This document shows positions 1 to 12,822 of a DNA stretch of 64,000 nt, piece after piece. Source of the stretch: Petrolisthes cinctipes (taxonomy: Eukaryota; Arthropoda; Malacostraca; Decapoda; Porcellanidae); the NCBI GenBank assembly GCA_033782935.1, contig JAWQEG010001432.1:405001-469000 (forward strand), given 5' to 3'. Position numbers and translations under genes: made by a program. The number at the start of each line of letters is the position of its first letter. Within the stretch, counting starts at the first letter, position 1. Under the pieces are notes generated by a model that was not told the DNA's origin, did no database searches, and worked only from the letters and a program-made list of their open reading frames with translations.

Positions 1-530
1 TTTGAAAACATTCTAGCACTGAGTAGGCATGTACAGATTGCTTCTGGGACCCAAAAATAACGAATTTTCGGGTGTTTTGAGGTTGAATTTGGGATATAAA
101 CGGGTGCAGAAGATGCATACACATATCGACTTTTGGGCACCTAAAATATCGATTTTCAGAATGTTTTGGGTCTGTATATTAAAAATACTCTAACACGGAG
201 TAGGCATGTACAGATAGCTTCTGGGACCCCGAAATATCGAATTTTCGGGTGTTTTGGGCCTGAATTTGATATATCGATTTTGGGCACCTAAAATATCGAT
301 TTTTAGCATGTTTTGGGCCTGTATTTTGAAAATATTCTAGCACTGCGTAGGCATGTACAGATCGCTTCTGGGACCCCAAAATATCGAATTTTTGGTGTTT
401 TGAGCCTGAATTTGAGATATAAACCGGTACAGAAGATGCATGCACATATCGACTTTTGGGCACTTAAAATATCGATTTTTAGCATGTTTTGGGCCTGTAT
501 TTTGAAAATACTCTAACACGGAGTAGGCAT
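1..530. repeat. Partial satellite unit, three monomers upstream of HOR-1
   Basis: Monomers begin at 31, 208 and 354 (spacings 177, 146, 177). The 208 monomer is of the short class: it has 'gaatttgatatatcgatttt' where full copies carry the gggtacagaagatgcatg segment. The window starts inside a monomer. The 208 type is absent from the later units of HOR-1, so this is a related but not identical unit. Confidence 0.85.
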
Positions 531-3500
531 GTACATATCGCTTCTGGGACCCAAAAATATCGAATTTTCGGGTGTTTTGAGCCTTAATTTGAGATATAAA
601 CAGGTACTGAAGATGCATGCACATATCGACTTTTGGGCACCTAAAATATCGATTTTGATCATGTTTTGGGTCTGTATCATGAAAAAATTCTAACTAGGAG
701 TAGGCAAGTACAGATCGCTTCTAGGACCCAAAAATACCGATTTTTCGGGTGTTTTGAGCCTGAATTTGAGATATAAACGGGTACAGAAGATCCATGCACA
801 TATCGACTTTGGACACTTAAAATATCGATTTTTAGCATGTTTTGGGCCTGTATCTGAGTAGGCATGTACAGATCGCTTCTGGGACCCCAAAATATCGAAT
901 TTTCGGGTGTTTGGAGCCTGAATTTGAGATATAAACGGGTATAGAAGATGCATGCACATATCGACTTTGGACACTTAAAATATCGATTTTTAGCATGTTT
1001 TGAGCCTATATTTTGAAAACATTCTAGCACTGAGTAGGCATGTACAGATCGCTTCTGGGACCGAAAAATATCGAACTTTCGGGTGTTTTGTGGTTGAATT
1101 TGAGATATTAACGGGTGCAGAAGATGCATGCACATATTGACTTTGGGCACCTAAAATATCGATTTTCAGCATGTTTTGGGCCTGTATCTGAGTAGGCATG
1201 TACAGATCGTTTCTGGGACCCCAAAATATCGAATTTTCGGGTGTTTGGAGCCTGAATTTGAGATATAAACGGGTACAGAAGATGCATTCACATATCGACT
1301 TTGGATACTTAAAATATCGATTTTTAGCATGTTTTGAGCCTATATTTTGAAAATATTCTAGCACAAAGTAGATATGTACAGATCACTTCTGGGACCCCAA
1401 AATATCGTATTTTCGGGGGTTTTAAGCCTGAATTTGAGATATAAACGGGTACAGAAGATGCATGCACATATCGACTTTGGACACTTAAAATATCGATTTT
1501 TAGCATGTTTTGAGCCTATTTTTTGAAAACATTCTAGCACTGAGTAGGCATGTACAGATTGCTTCTGGGACCCAAAAATAACGAATTTTCGGGTGTTTTG
1601 AGGTTGAATTTGGGATAAAAACGGGTGCAGAAGATGCATACACATATCGACTTTTGGGCACCTAAAATATCGATTTTTAGCATGTTTTGGGCCTGTATTT
1701 TGAAAATATTCTAGCACTGCGTAGGCATGTACAGATCGCTTCTGGGACTCCAAAATATCGAATTTTCGGTGTTTTGAGCCTGAATTTGAGATATAAACCT
1801 GTACAGAAGATGCATGTACATATCGACTTTTGGGAACTTAAAATATCGATTTTTAGCATGTTTTGGGCCTGTATTTTGAAAATACTCTAACACGGAGTAG
1901 GCATGTACATATCGCTTCTGGGACCCAAAAATATCGAATTTTCGGGTGTTTTGAGCCTTAATTTGAGATATAAACAGGTACTGAAGATGCATGCACATAT
2001 CGACTTTTGGGCACCTAAAATATCGATTTTGATCATGTTTTGGGTCTGTATCATGAAAAAATTCTAACTATGAGTAGGCAAGTACAGATCGCTTCTAGGA
2101 CCCAAAAATACCGATTTTTCGGGTGTTTTGAGCCTGAATTTGAGATATAAACGGGTACAGAAGATCCATGCACATATCGACTTTGGACACTTAAAATATC
2201 GATTTTTAGCATGTTTTGGGCCTGTATCTGAGTAGGCATGTACAGATCGCTTCTGGGACCCCAAAATATCGAATTTTCGGGTGTTTGGAGCCTGAATTTG
2301 AGATATAAACGGGTATAGAAGATGCATGCACATATCGACTTTGGACACTTAAAAAATCGATTTTTAGCATGTTTTGAGCCTATATTTTGAAAACATTCTA
2401 GCACTGAGTAGGCATGTACAGATCGCTTCTGGGACCGAAAAATATCGAACTTTCGGGTGTTTTGTGGTTGAATTTGAGATATTAACGGGTGCAGAAGATG
2501 CATGCACATATTGACTTTGGGCACCTAAAATATCGATTTTCAGCATGTTTTGGGCCTGTATCTGAGTAGGCATGTACAGATCGTTTCTGGGACCCCAAAA
2601 TATCGAATTTTCGGGTGTTTGCAGCCTGAATTTGAGATATAAACGGGTACAGAAGATGCATTCACATATCGACTTTGGATACTTAAAATATCGATTTTTA
2701 GCATGTTTTGAGCCTATATTTTTAAAATATTCTAGCACAAAGTAGATATGTACAGATCACTTCTGGGACCCCAAAATATCGTATTTTCGGGGGTTTTAAG
2801 CCTGAATTTGAGATATAAACGGGTACAGAAGATGCATTCACATATCGACTTTGGATACTTAAAATATCGATTTTTAGCATGTTTTGAGCCTATATTTTTA
2901 AAATATTCTAGCACAAAGTAGATATGTACAGATCACTTCTGGGACCCCAAAATATCGTATTTTCGGGGGTTTTAAGCCTGAATTTGAGATATAAACGGGT
3001 ACAGAAGATGCATGCACATATCGACTTTGGACACTTAAAATATCGATTTTTAGCATGTTTTGGGCCTGCATTTTGAAAATATTCTAGCACTGCGTAGGCA
3101 TGTACAGATCGCTTCTGGGACCCAAAAATATCGAATTTTCGGGTGTTTTGAGCCTTAATTTGAGATATAAACAGGTACTGAAGATGCATGCACATATCGA
3201 CTTTTGGGCACCTAAAATATCGATTTTGATCATGTTTTGGGTCTGTATCATGAAAAAATTCTAACTAGGAGTAGGCAAGTACAGATCGCTTCTAGGACCC
3301 AAAAATACCGATTTTTCGGGTGTTTTGAGCCTGAATTTGAGATATAAACGGGTACAGAAGATCCATGCACATATCGACTTTGGACACTTAAAATATCGAT
3401 TTTTAGCATGTTTTGGGCCTGTATCTGAGTAGGCATGTACAGATCGCTTCTGGGACCCCAAAATATCGAATTTTCGGGTGTTTGGAGCCTGAATTTGAGA

Positions 3501-6500
3501 TATAAACGGGTATAGAAGATGCATGCACATATCGACTTTGGACACTTAAAAAATCGATTTTTAGCATGTTTTGAGCCTATATTTTGAAAACATTCTAGCA
3601 CTGAGTAGGCATGTACAGATCGCTTCTGGGACCGAAAAATATCGAACTTTCGGGTGTTTTGTGGTTGAATTTGAGATATTAACGGGTGCAGAAGATGCAT
3701 GCACATATTGACTTTGGGCACCTAAAATATCGATTTTCAGCATGTTTTGGGCCTGTATCTGAGTAGGCATGTACAGATCGTTTCTGGGACCCCAAAATAT
3801 CGAATTTTCGGGTGTTTGCAGCCTGAATTTGAGATATAAACGGGTACAGAAGATGCATTCACATATCGACTTTGGATACTTAAAATATCGATTTTTAGCA
3901 TGTTTTGAGCCTATATTTTTAAAATATTCTAGCACAAAGTAGATATGTACAGATCACTTCTGGGACCCCAAAATATCGTATTTTCGGGGGTTTTAAGCCT
4001 GAATTTGAGATATAAACGGGTACAGAAGATGCATTCACATATCGACTTTGGATACTTAAAATATCGATTTTTAGCATGTTTTGAGCCTATATTTTTAAAA
4101 TATTCTAGCACAAAGTAGATATGTACAGATCACTTCTGGGACCCCAAAATATCGTATTTTCGGGGGTTTTAAGCCTGAATTTGAGATATAAACGGGTACA
4201 GAAGATGCATGCACATATCGACTTTGGACACTTAAAATATCGATTTTTAGCATGTTTTGGGCCTGCATTTTGAAAATATTCTAGCACTGCGTAGGCATGT
4301 ACAGATCGCTTCTGGGACCCAAAAATATCGAATTTTCGGGTGTTTTGAGCCTTAATTTGAGATATAAACAGGTACTGAAGATGCATGCACATATCGACTT
4401 TTGGGCACCTAAAATATCGATTTTGATCATGTTTTGGGTCTGTATCATGAAAAAATTCTAACTAGGAGTAGGCAAGTACAGATCGCTTCTAGGACCCAAA
4501 AATACCGATTTTTCGGGTGTTTTGAGCCTGAATTTGAGATATAAACGGGTACAGAAGATCCATGCACATATCGACTTTGGACACTTAAAATATCGATTTT
4601 TAGCATGTTTTGGGCCTGTATCTGAGTAGGCATGTACAGATCGCTTCTGGGACCCCAAAATATCGAATTTTCTGGTGTTTGGAGCCTGAATTTGAGATAT
4701 AAACGGGTATAGAAGATGCATGCACATATCGACTTTGGACACTTAAAATATCGATTTTTAGCATGTTTTGAGCCTATATTTTGAAAACATTCTAGCACTG
4801 AGTAGGCATGTACAGATCGCTTCTGGGACCGAAAAATATCGAACTTTCGGGTGTTTTGTGGTTGAATTTGAGATATTAACGGGTGCAGAAGATGCATGCA
4901 CATATTGACTTTGGGCACCTAAAATATCGATTTTCAGCATGTTTTGGGCCTGTATCTGAGTAGGCATGTACAGATCGTTTCTGGGACCCCAAAATATCGA
5001 ATTTTCGGGTGTTTGGAGCCTGAATTTGAGATATAAACGGGTACAGAAGATGCATTCACATATCGACTTTGGATACTTAAAATATCGATTTTTAGCATGT
5101 TTTGAGCCTATATTTTGAAAATATTCTAGCACAAAGTAGATATGTACAGATCACTTCTGGGACCCCAAAATATCGTATTTTCGGGGGTTTTAAGCCTGAA
5201 TTTGAGATATAAACGGGTACAGAAGATGCATGCACATATCGACTTTGGACACTTAAAATATCGATTTTTAGCATGTTTTGAGCCTATTTTTTGAAAACAT
5301 TCTAGCACTGAGTAGGCATGTACAGATTGCTTCTGGGACCCAAAAATAACGAATTTTCGGGTGTTTTGAGGTTGAATTTGGGATAAAAACGGGTGCAGAA
5401 GATGCATACACATATCGACTTTTGGGCACCTAAAATATCGATTTTTAGCATGTTTTGGGCCTGTATTTTGAAAATATTCTAGCACTGCGTAGGCATGTAC
5501 AGATCGCTTCTGGGACTCCAAAATATCGAATTTTCGGTGTTTTGAGCCTGAATTTGAGATATAAACCTGTACAGAAGATGCATGTACATATCGACTTTTG
5601 GGCACTTAAAATATCGATTTTTAGCATGTTTTGGGCCTGTATTTTGAAAATACTCTAACACGGAGTAGGCATGTACATATCGCTTCTGGGACCCAAAAAT
5701 ATCGAATTTTCGGGTGTTTTGAGCCTTAATTTGAGATATAAACAGGTACTGAAGATGCATGCACATATCGACTTTTGGGCACCTAAAATATCGATTTTGA
5801 TCATGTTTTGGGTCTGTATCATGAAAAAATTCTAACTATGAGTAGGCAAGTACAGATCGCTTCTAGGACCCAAAAATACCGATTTTTCGGGTGTTTTGAG
5901 CCTGAATTTGAGATATAAACGGGTACAGAAGATCCATGCACATATCGACTTTGGACACTTAAAATATCGATTTTTAGCATGTTTTGGGCCTGTATCTGAG
6001 TAGGCATGTACAGATCGCTTCTGGGACCCCAAAATATCGAATTTTCGGGTGTTTGGAGCCTGAATTTGAGATATAAACGGGTATAGAAGATGCATGCACA
6101 TATCGACTTTGGACACTTAAAAAATCGATTTTTAGCATGTTTTGAGCCTATATTTTGAAAACATTCTAGCACTGAGTAGGCATGTACAGATCGCTTCTGG
6201 GACCGAAAAATATCGAACTTTCGGGTGTTTTGTGGTTGAATTTGAGATATTAACGGGTGCAGAAGATGCATGCACATATTGACTTTGGGCACCTAAAATA
6301 TCGATTTTCAGCATGTTTTGGGCCTGTATCTGAGTAGGCATGTACAGATCGTTTCTGGGACCCCAAAATATCGAATTTTCGGGTGTTTGCAGCCTGAATT
6401 TGAGATATAAACGGGTACAGAAGATGCATTCACATATCGACTTTGGATACTTAAAATATCGATTTTTAGCATGTTTTGAGCCTATATTTTTAAAATATTC

Positions 6501-6869
6501 TAGCACAAAGTAGATATGTACAGATCACTTCTGGGACCCCAAAATATCGTATTTTCGGGGGTTTTAAGCCTGAATTTGAGATATAAACGGGTACAGAAGA
6601 TGCATGCACATATCGACTTTGGACACTTAAAATATCGATTTTTAGCATGTTTTGGGCCTGCATTTTGAAAATATTCTAGCACTGCGTAGGCATGTACAGA
6701 TCGCTTCTGGGACCCCAAAATATCGAATTTTCGGTGTTTTGAGCCTGAATTTGAGATATAAACCGGTACAGAAGATGCATGCACATATCGACTTTTGGGC
6801 ACTTAAAATATCGATTTTTAGCATGTTTTGAGCCTATATTTTGAAAACATTCTAACACGGAGTAGGCAT
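531..6869. repeat. HOR-1: 8-mer (1374 bp) and 7-mer (1197 bp) higher-order repeat, five units
   Basis: Unit starts are 531 (1374 bp), 1905 (1197), 3102 (1197), 4299 (1374) and 5673 (1197). The 8-mer spacings are 177, 158, 176, 158, 176, 176, 177 and 176 bp. Some 7-mers contain a fused monomer: at 3102 and 4299 a 'cactgcgtaggcatg' start of one type runs into the 'gagccttaatttgag' body of another, which accounts for the missing monomer. Units 1 and 2 match units 4 and 5 at an offset of 3768 bp, sharing private variants such as 'ctatgagtaggcaag' near 2070 and 5838. The units look very similar to one another, so amplification was recent. Confidence 0.88.
3102..3278. repeat. Fused (hybrid) monomer in HOR-1
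   Basis: The left side carries the 'gcattttgaaaatattc' and 'actgcgtaggcatg' features of the monomer type at 1729. The body carries 'gagccttaatttgag' and 'caggtactgaagatg' from the type at 1905. One in-register exchange between those two adjacent types would remove a monomer and convert the 8-mer into a 7-mer. The same fused type recurs at 4299. Confidence 0.7.
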
Positions 6870-8701
6870 GTACAGATCGCTTCTGGGACCAAAAAATATC
6901 GAATTTTCGGGTTTTTTGGGCCTGAATTTGAGATATCGACTTTGGGCACCTGAAATATCGATTTTTAGCATGTTTTGGGCCTGTATTTTGAAAATACTCT
7001 AACACGGAGTAGGCATGTACAGATCGCTTCTGGGACCCCAAAATATCGAATTTTCGGGTGTTTTCAGCCTGAATTTGAGATATAAACGGGTAGTGAGGAT
7101 GCATGCACATATCGACTTTTGGGCACCTAAAATATCGATTTTTAAGTATGTTTTGGGTCTGTATCTTGAAAACATTCTAACTAGGAGTAGGCATGTACTG
7201 ATCGCTTCTAGAACCCCGAAATACCGAATTTTCGGGTGTTTTGATCCTGAATTTGAGATATAAACGGGTACCGAAGATGCATGCACATATCGACTTTGGA
7301 CACGCAAAATATCGATTTTTAGCATGTTTTGAGCCTATATTTTGAAAATACTCTAACACGGAGTAAGCATGTACATATCGCTTCTGGGACTCCAAAATAT
7401 CGATTTTTCGGGTGTTTTGAGCCTGAATTTGATATATAAACGGGTACAGAAGATGCATGCACATATTGACTTTGGACAATTAAAATATCGATTTTGAGCA
7501 TGTTTTGGGTCTATATTTTGAAAATATTCTAGCACTGAGTAGGCATGTACAGATCGCTTCTGGGACTCAAAAAAATCGAATTTTCGGGTGTTTTGAGCCT
7601 GAATATGAGATATAAACGGGTACAGAAGATGCATGCACATATTGACTTTGGGCACCTAAAATATCAATTTTCAGCATGTTTTGGGCGTGTATCTGAATAG
7701 GCCAGTACAGATCGCTTCTGGGACCCCAAAATATCGAATTTCCAGGTTTTTGGAACCTGAATTTGAGATATAAACGGGTACAGAAGATGCTTGCACATAT
7801 CGACTTTTGGGCACCTAAAAGATCGATTTTCAGTATGTTTTGGGCCTTTATTTTGAAAATACTCTAATATGGAGTAGTCATGTACAGATCGCTTCTGGGG
7901 CCCCAAAATATCGAATTTTCGGGTGTTTTGGGCCTGAATTTGAGATATCGACTTTGGGCACCTAAAATATCGATTTTTAGCATGTTTTGGGACTATATTT
8001 TGAATATATTCTAGCAGTGAGTAGGCATGTACAGATCGCTTCTGGGACCCCAAAATATCGAATTTTCGGGTGTTTTGACCCTGAATTTGATATATAAACG
8101 GGTACTGAAGATGCATGCACATATCAACTTTTTGCACCTAAAATATCGATTTTGAGCATGTTTTGGGTCTGTATCTTGAAAACATTCTAACTAGGAGTTG
8201 GCATGTACATATCGCTTCTTGGACCCAAAAATACCGAATTTTCGAGTGTTTTGATCCTGAATTTAAGATATAAACGGGTACAAAAGTACGACTTTGGAAA
8301 CTAAAAATATCGATTTTGAGCATGTTTTGGGTCTATATTTTGAAAATATTCTTGCACTGAGTAGGCATGTACAGATCGCTTCTGGGACTCCAAAAAATCG
8401 AATTTTCGGGTGTTTTGAGCCTGAATATGAGATATAAACGGTTGCAGAAGATGCATACACATATTGACTTTGGGCACCTAAAATATCGATTTTCAGCATG
8501 TTTTGGGCCTGTATCTGAATAGGCATGTACAGATCGCTTCTGGGACCCCAAAATATCGAATTTTCGGGTGTTTTGAGCCTGAAAGAGATATAAACGGGTA
8601 CAGAAGATGCATGCACATATCGACTTTTGGCCACCTAAAATATCGATTTTGAGCATGTTTTGGGTCTGTATCTTGAAAACATTCTAACTAGGAGTAGGCA
8701 T
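6870..8701. repeat. Mixed satellite region with a diverged relative of the 836-bp HOR
   Basis: Monomers begin at 6870, 7017, 7195, 7371, 7547, 7705, 7882, 8029, 8205, 8369 and 8527. The run 7195-8204 contains the marks of the five monomers of the 836-bp HOR: 'gtactgatcgcttctag', 'taagcatgtacatatcg', 'ggccagtacagatcg', 'gtagtcatgtacag' and 'gcagtgagtaggcatg'. It has one extra 158-bp monomer (7547) that the amplified unit lacks. The 8205 monomer is of the 164-bp class, with 'caaaagtacgac' in place of the longer cagaagatgcatgcac segment. Confidence 0.8.
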
Positions 8702-9757
8702 GTACAGATCGCTTCTAGGACCATAAAATATAGAATTTTCGGGTGTTTTGAGCCTGAATTTGAGATATAAACCGGTACTGAAGATATATGCACATATCGA
8801 CTTTGGTCACCTAAAGTATCGATTTTCAGGATGTTTTGGCCCTATATTTTAAATGTATTCTAGCATTGTGTAAGCATGTTCAGATTGCTTCTGAGACCCA
8901 AAAATATCGAATTTTCGGGTGTTTTGAGCCTGAATTTGGGATATAAACGGGTACAGAAGATGAATGCACATATGGATTTTGGGCAAATAAAATATCGGTT
9001 TTCAGCTTGTTTTGGGTCTGTATTTTGAAAATATTTTAACATTGAGTAGGCATTTACAGATCCCTTCTGGGAACAAAAAGTATCGAATTTTAAGGTGTTT
9101 TAAACCAGAATTTGGGATACAAGCGAGTGCTGATGATTCATGCACATATCGATTTTGGGCACCAAAAATTGCGATTTTCAGCTTATTTTGGGCCTGTATT
9201 TTGAAAATATTCTAACGCTGAGTAGGCATGTACAGATCGCTTCTGGGACCCCAAAAAATCAAATTTTCAGGTGTTTTTAGCCTGAATTTGGGATATAAAC
9301 GGGAACAGAAGATGCATGCAGATATCGACTTTGATCACCTATAATATCGATTTTAAGCATGTTTTGGGCCTGTATTTTGAAAATATTCTAGCACTGACTA
9401 TACATGTGGAGATTGCTTCTGGGATCCAAAAATATCGAATTTTCAAGTGTTTTGAGACTGAATTTGGGATATAAACGGGTACAGAAGATTCATGAACATT
9501 TCGACTTTGGGTACCTAAAATATCGATTTTTAGTATGTTTTGGCCCTAATTTTTTAATTTAATCTAGCACTGGGTAAGCATGTACAGAGCACTTCTAAGT
9601 CCCAAAAATACCGATTTTTCGGGTGCTTTGAGCCAGAAATTGAGATATAAACGGGTACAGAAGATGCATGCACATATCGACTTTGGACACTTAAAATATC
9701 GATTTTTAGCATGTTTTGAGCCTATATTTTGAAAACATTCTAGCACTGAGTAGGCAT
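8702..9757. repeat. Divergent monomer block, copy A
   Basis: Monomers begin at 8702, 8879, 9054, 9230, 9406 and 9582, nearly all spaced 175-177 bp. They carry variants not seen in ordinary monomers: 'gtgtaagcatgttcag' (8879), 'gtaggcatttacagatcc' with 'gcgagtgctgatgattc' and 'aaaattgcgattttcagc' (9054), 'gcagatatcgactttgat' (9230), 'catgtggagattgcttc' (9406) and 'gggtaagcatgtacagag' (9582). The same order of variants recurs at 11.8, 14.5 (partly) and 61.8 kb, so the block is an old inherited unit. Confidence 0.85.
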
Positions 9758-11765
9758 GTACAGATCGCTTCTGGGACCGAAAAATATTGAACTTTCGGGT
9801 GTTTTGTGGTTGAATTTGAGATATAAACGGGTGCAGAAGATGCATACACATATTGACTTTGGGCACCTAAAATATCGATTTTCAGCATGTTTTGGGCCTG
9901 TATCTGAGTAGGCATGTACAGATCGCTTCTGGGACCCCAAAATATCGAATTTTCGGGTGTTTGGAGCCTGATTTTGAGATATAAACGGGTACAGAAAATG
10001 CATTCACATATCGACTTTGGACACTTAAAATATCGATTTTTAGCATGTTTTGAGCCTATATTTTGAAAATATTCTAGCACAAAGTAGATATGTACAGATC
10101 ACTTCTAGGACCCCAAAATATCGTATTTTCGGGGGTTTTAAGCCTGAATTGGAGATATAAACGGGTACAGAAGAGGCATGCACATATCGACTTTGGACAC
10201 TTAAAATATTGATTTTTAGAATGTTTTGAGCCTATATTTTGAAAACATTCTAGCACTGAGTAGGTATGTACAGATCTCTTCTGGGACCCAAAAATAACGA
10301 ATTTTCGGGTGTTTTGAGGTTGAATTTGGGATATAAACGGGTGCAGAAGATGCATACACATATCGACTTTTGGGCACCTAAAATATCGATTTTCAGCATG
10401 TTTTGGGCCTGTATATTAAATATACTCTAACACGGAGTAGGCATGTACAGATAGCTTCTGGGACCCCAAAATATCGAATTTTCGGGTGTTTTGGGCCTGA
10501 ATTTGATATATCGATTTTGTGCACCTAAAATATCGATTTTTAGCATGTTTAGGGCCTGTATTTTGAAAATATTCTAGCACTGCGTAGGCATGTACAGATC
10601 GCTTCTGGGACCCCAAAATATCGAATTTTCGGTGTTTTGAGCCTGAATTTGAGATATAAACGGGTACAGAAGATGCATGCACATATCGACTTTTGGGCAC
10701 TTAAAATATCGATTTTTAGCATGTTTTGAGCCTATATTTTGAAAACATTCTAACACGGAGTAGGCATGTACAGATCGCTTCTGGGACCAAAAAATATCGA
10801 ATTTTCGGGTGTTTTGGGCCTGAATTTGAAATATCGACTTTGGGCACCTAAAATATCGATTTTTAGCATGTTTTGGGCCTATATTTTGAAGATATTCTAG
10901 CACTGAGTAAGCATGTACAGATTGCTTCTGGGACCCCAAAATATCGAGTTTTCGGGTGTTTTGAGCCTGAATTTGAGATATAAACGGGTACAGAAAATGC
11001 ATGCACATATTGACTTTGGGCACCTAAAATATCGATTTTTAGCATGTTTTGGGCCTGTATTTTGAAAAAATTCTAACTAGGAGTAGGCAAGTACATATCG
11101 CTTCTAGGACCCAAAAATACTGATTTTTCGGGTGTTTTGAGCCTGAATTTGATATATAAACGGGTACAGAAGATGCATGCACATATCGACTTTGGACACT
11201 TAAAATATCGATTTTTAGCATGTTTTGAGCCTATATTTTGAAAACATTCTAGCACTGAGTAGGCATGTACGGATCGCTTCTTGGACCCAAAAATATCGAA
11301 TTTTCAGGTGTTTTGAGGTTGAATTTGGGATATAAACGGGTGCAGAAGATGCATACACATATCGACTTTTGGGCACCTAAAAGATCGATTTTCAGTATGT
11401 TTTGGGCCTGTATATTAAAAATACTCTAACACGGAGTAGGCATGTACAGATCGCTTCTGGGACCCCAAAATATCGAATTTTCGGGTGTTTTGGGCCTGAA
11501 TTTGATATATCGACTTTGGGCACCTAAAATATCGATTTTTAGCATGTTTTGGGCCTGTATTTTGAAAATATTCTAGCACTGCGTAGGCATGTACAGATCG
11601 CTTCTGGGACCCCAAAATATCGAATTTTCGGGTGTTTTGAGCCTGAAAGAGATATAAACGGGTACAGAAGATGCATTCACATATCGACTTTTGGGCACCT
11701 AAAATATCGATTTTGAGCATGTTTTGGGTCTGTATCTTGAAAACATTCTAACTAGTAGTAGGCAT
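9758..11765. repeat. Satellite, HOR-1-like monomer order
   Basis: Monomers begin at 9758, 9916, 10092, 10268, 10445, 10592, 10768, 10915, 11091, 11267, 11444 and 11591. The first four spacings (158, 176, 176, 177) and the variants ('gcacaaagtagatatg' at 10092, 'aaaaataacgaattttc' at 10268) repeat the order seen in HOR-1 at 1042-1552 and again at 13657 and 63074. The stretch 10915-11765 alternates 147-bp and full-length types. Confidence 0.8.
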
Positions 11766-12822
11766 GTACAGATCGCTTCTAGGACCCAAAAATATAGAAT
11801 TTTCGGGTGTTTTGAGCCTGAATTTGAGATAGAAACCGGTACTGAAGATACATGCACATATCGACTTTGGTCACCTGAAGTAACGATTTTCAGGATGTTT
11901 TGGCCCTATATTTTGAATGTATTCTAGCATTGTGTAAGCATGTTCAGATTGCTTCTGAGACCGAAAAATATAGAATTTTCGGGGGTTTTGAGCATGAATT
12001 TGGGATATAAACGGGTACAGATGATGAATGCACATATAAATTTTGGGCACATAAAATATCGGTTTTCAGCTTGTTTTGGGTCAGTATTTTGAAAATATTT
12101 TAACATTGAGTAGGCATTTACAGATCCCTTCTGGGAACAAAAAGAATCGAATTTTAAGGTGTTTTAAACCTGAATTTGGGATACATGCGAGTGCTGATGA
12201 TTCATGCACATATCGATTTTGGGCACCAAAAATTGCGATTTTCAGCTTATTTTGGGCCTGTATTTTGAAAATATTCTAACACTGAGTAGGCATGTACAGA
12301 TCGCTTCTGGGACCCCAAAAAATTAAATTTTCAGGTGTTTTTAGCCTGAATTTGGGATATAAACAGGAACAGAAGATGCATGCAGATATCGACTTTGATC
12401 ACCTATAATATCGATTTTAAGCATGTTTTGGGCCTGTATTTTGAAAATATTCTAGCACTGACTATGCATGTGGAGATTGCTTCTGGGATCCAAAAATATC
12501 GAATTTTCAAGTGTTTTGAAACTGAATTTGGGATATAAACGGGTACAGAAGATGCATGAACATTTCGACTTTGGGCACGTAAAATATCGATTTTTATTAT
12601 GTTTTGGGCCTATATTTTGAATTTAATCTAGCACTGGGTAAGCATGTACAGAGCGCTTCTAAGACCCAAAAATACTGAATTTTCTGGTGTTTTGAGAATG
12701 AATTTGAGATATAAACGGGTACAGAAGATGCATGCACATATCGACTTTCTTCACAAAAAAAAAAGATTTTCAGCATGTTTTAGGCCTATATTTTGTAAAA
12801 TATTCTAGCACAGAGTGAGCAT
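11766..12822. repeat. Divergent monomer block, copy B
   Basis: Monomers begin at 11766, 11942, 12118, 12294, 12470 and 12646. They carry the same ordered variants as copy A, about 3064 bp further on. The last monomer ends in a 'cttcttcacaaaaaaa' stretch (near 12748) where most monomers have ctttggacacttaaaat. Copy C shares this A-rich variant near 15120, and copy A does not. Confidence 0.85.

Noticed and set aside
1..6869. CRISPR array
   Set aside because: The repeats are 176 bp and directly abutting. There are no short repeats separated by unique spacers, and the context is not prokaryotic.
12740..12775. Poly-A tail of a retrotransposon at the A-run near 12750
   Set aside because: The A-run sits inside a normal-length 177-bp monomer, and a related form occurs at the same monomer position near 15120. 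It is a sequence variant, not an insertion.
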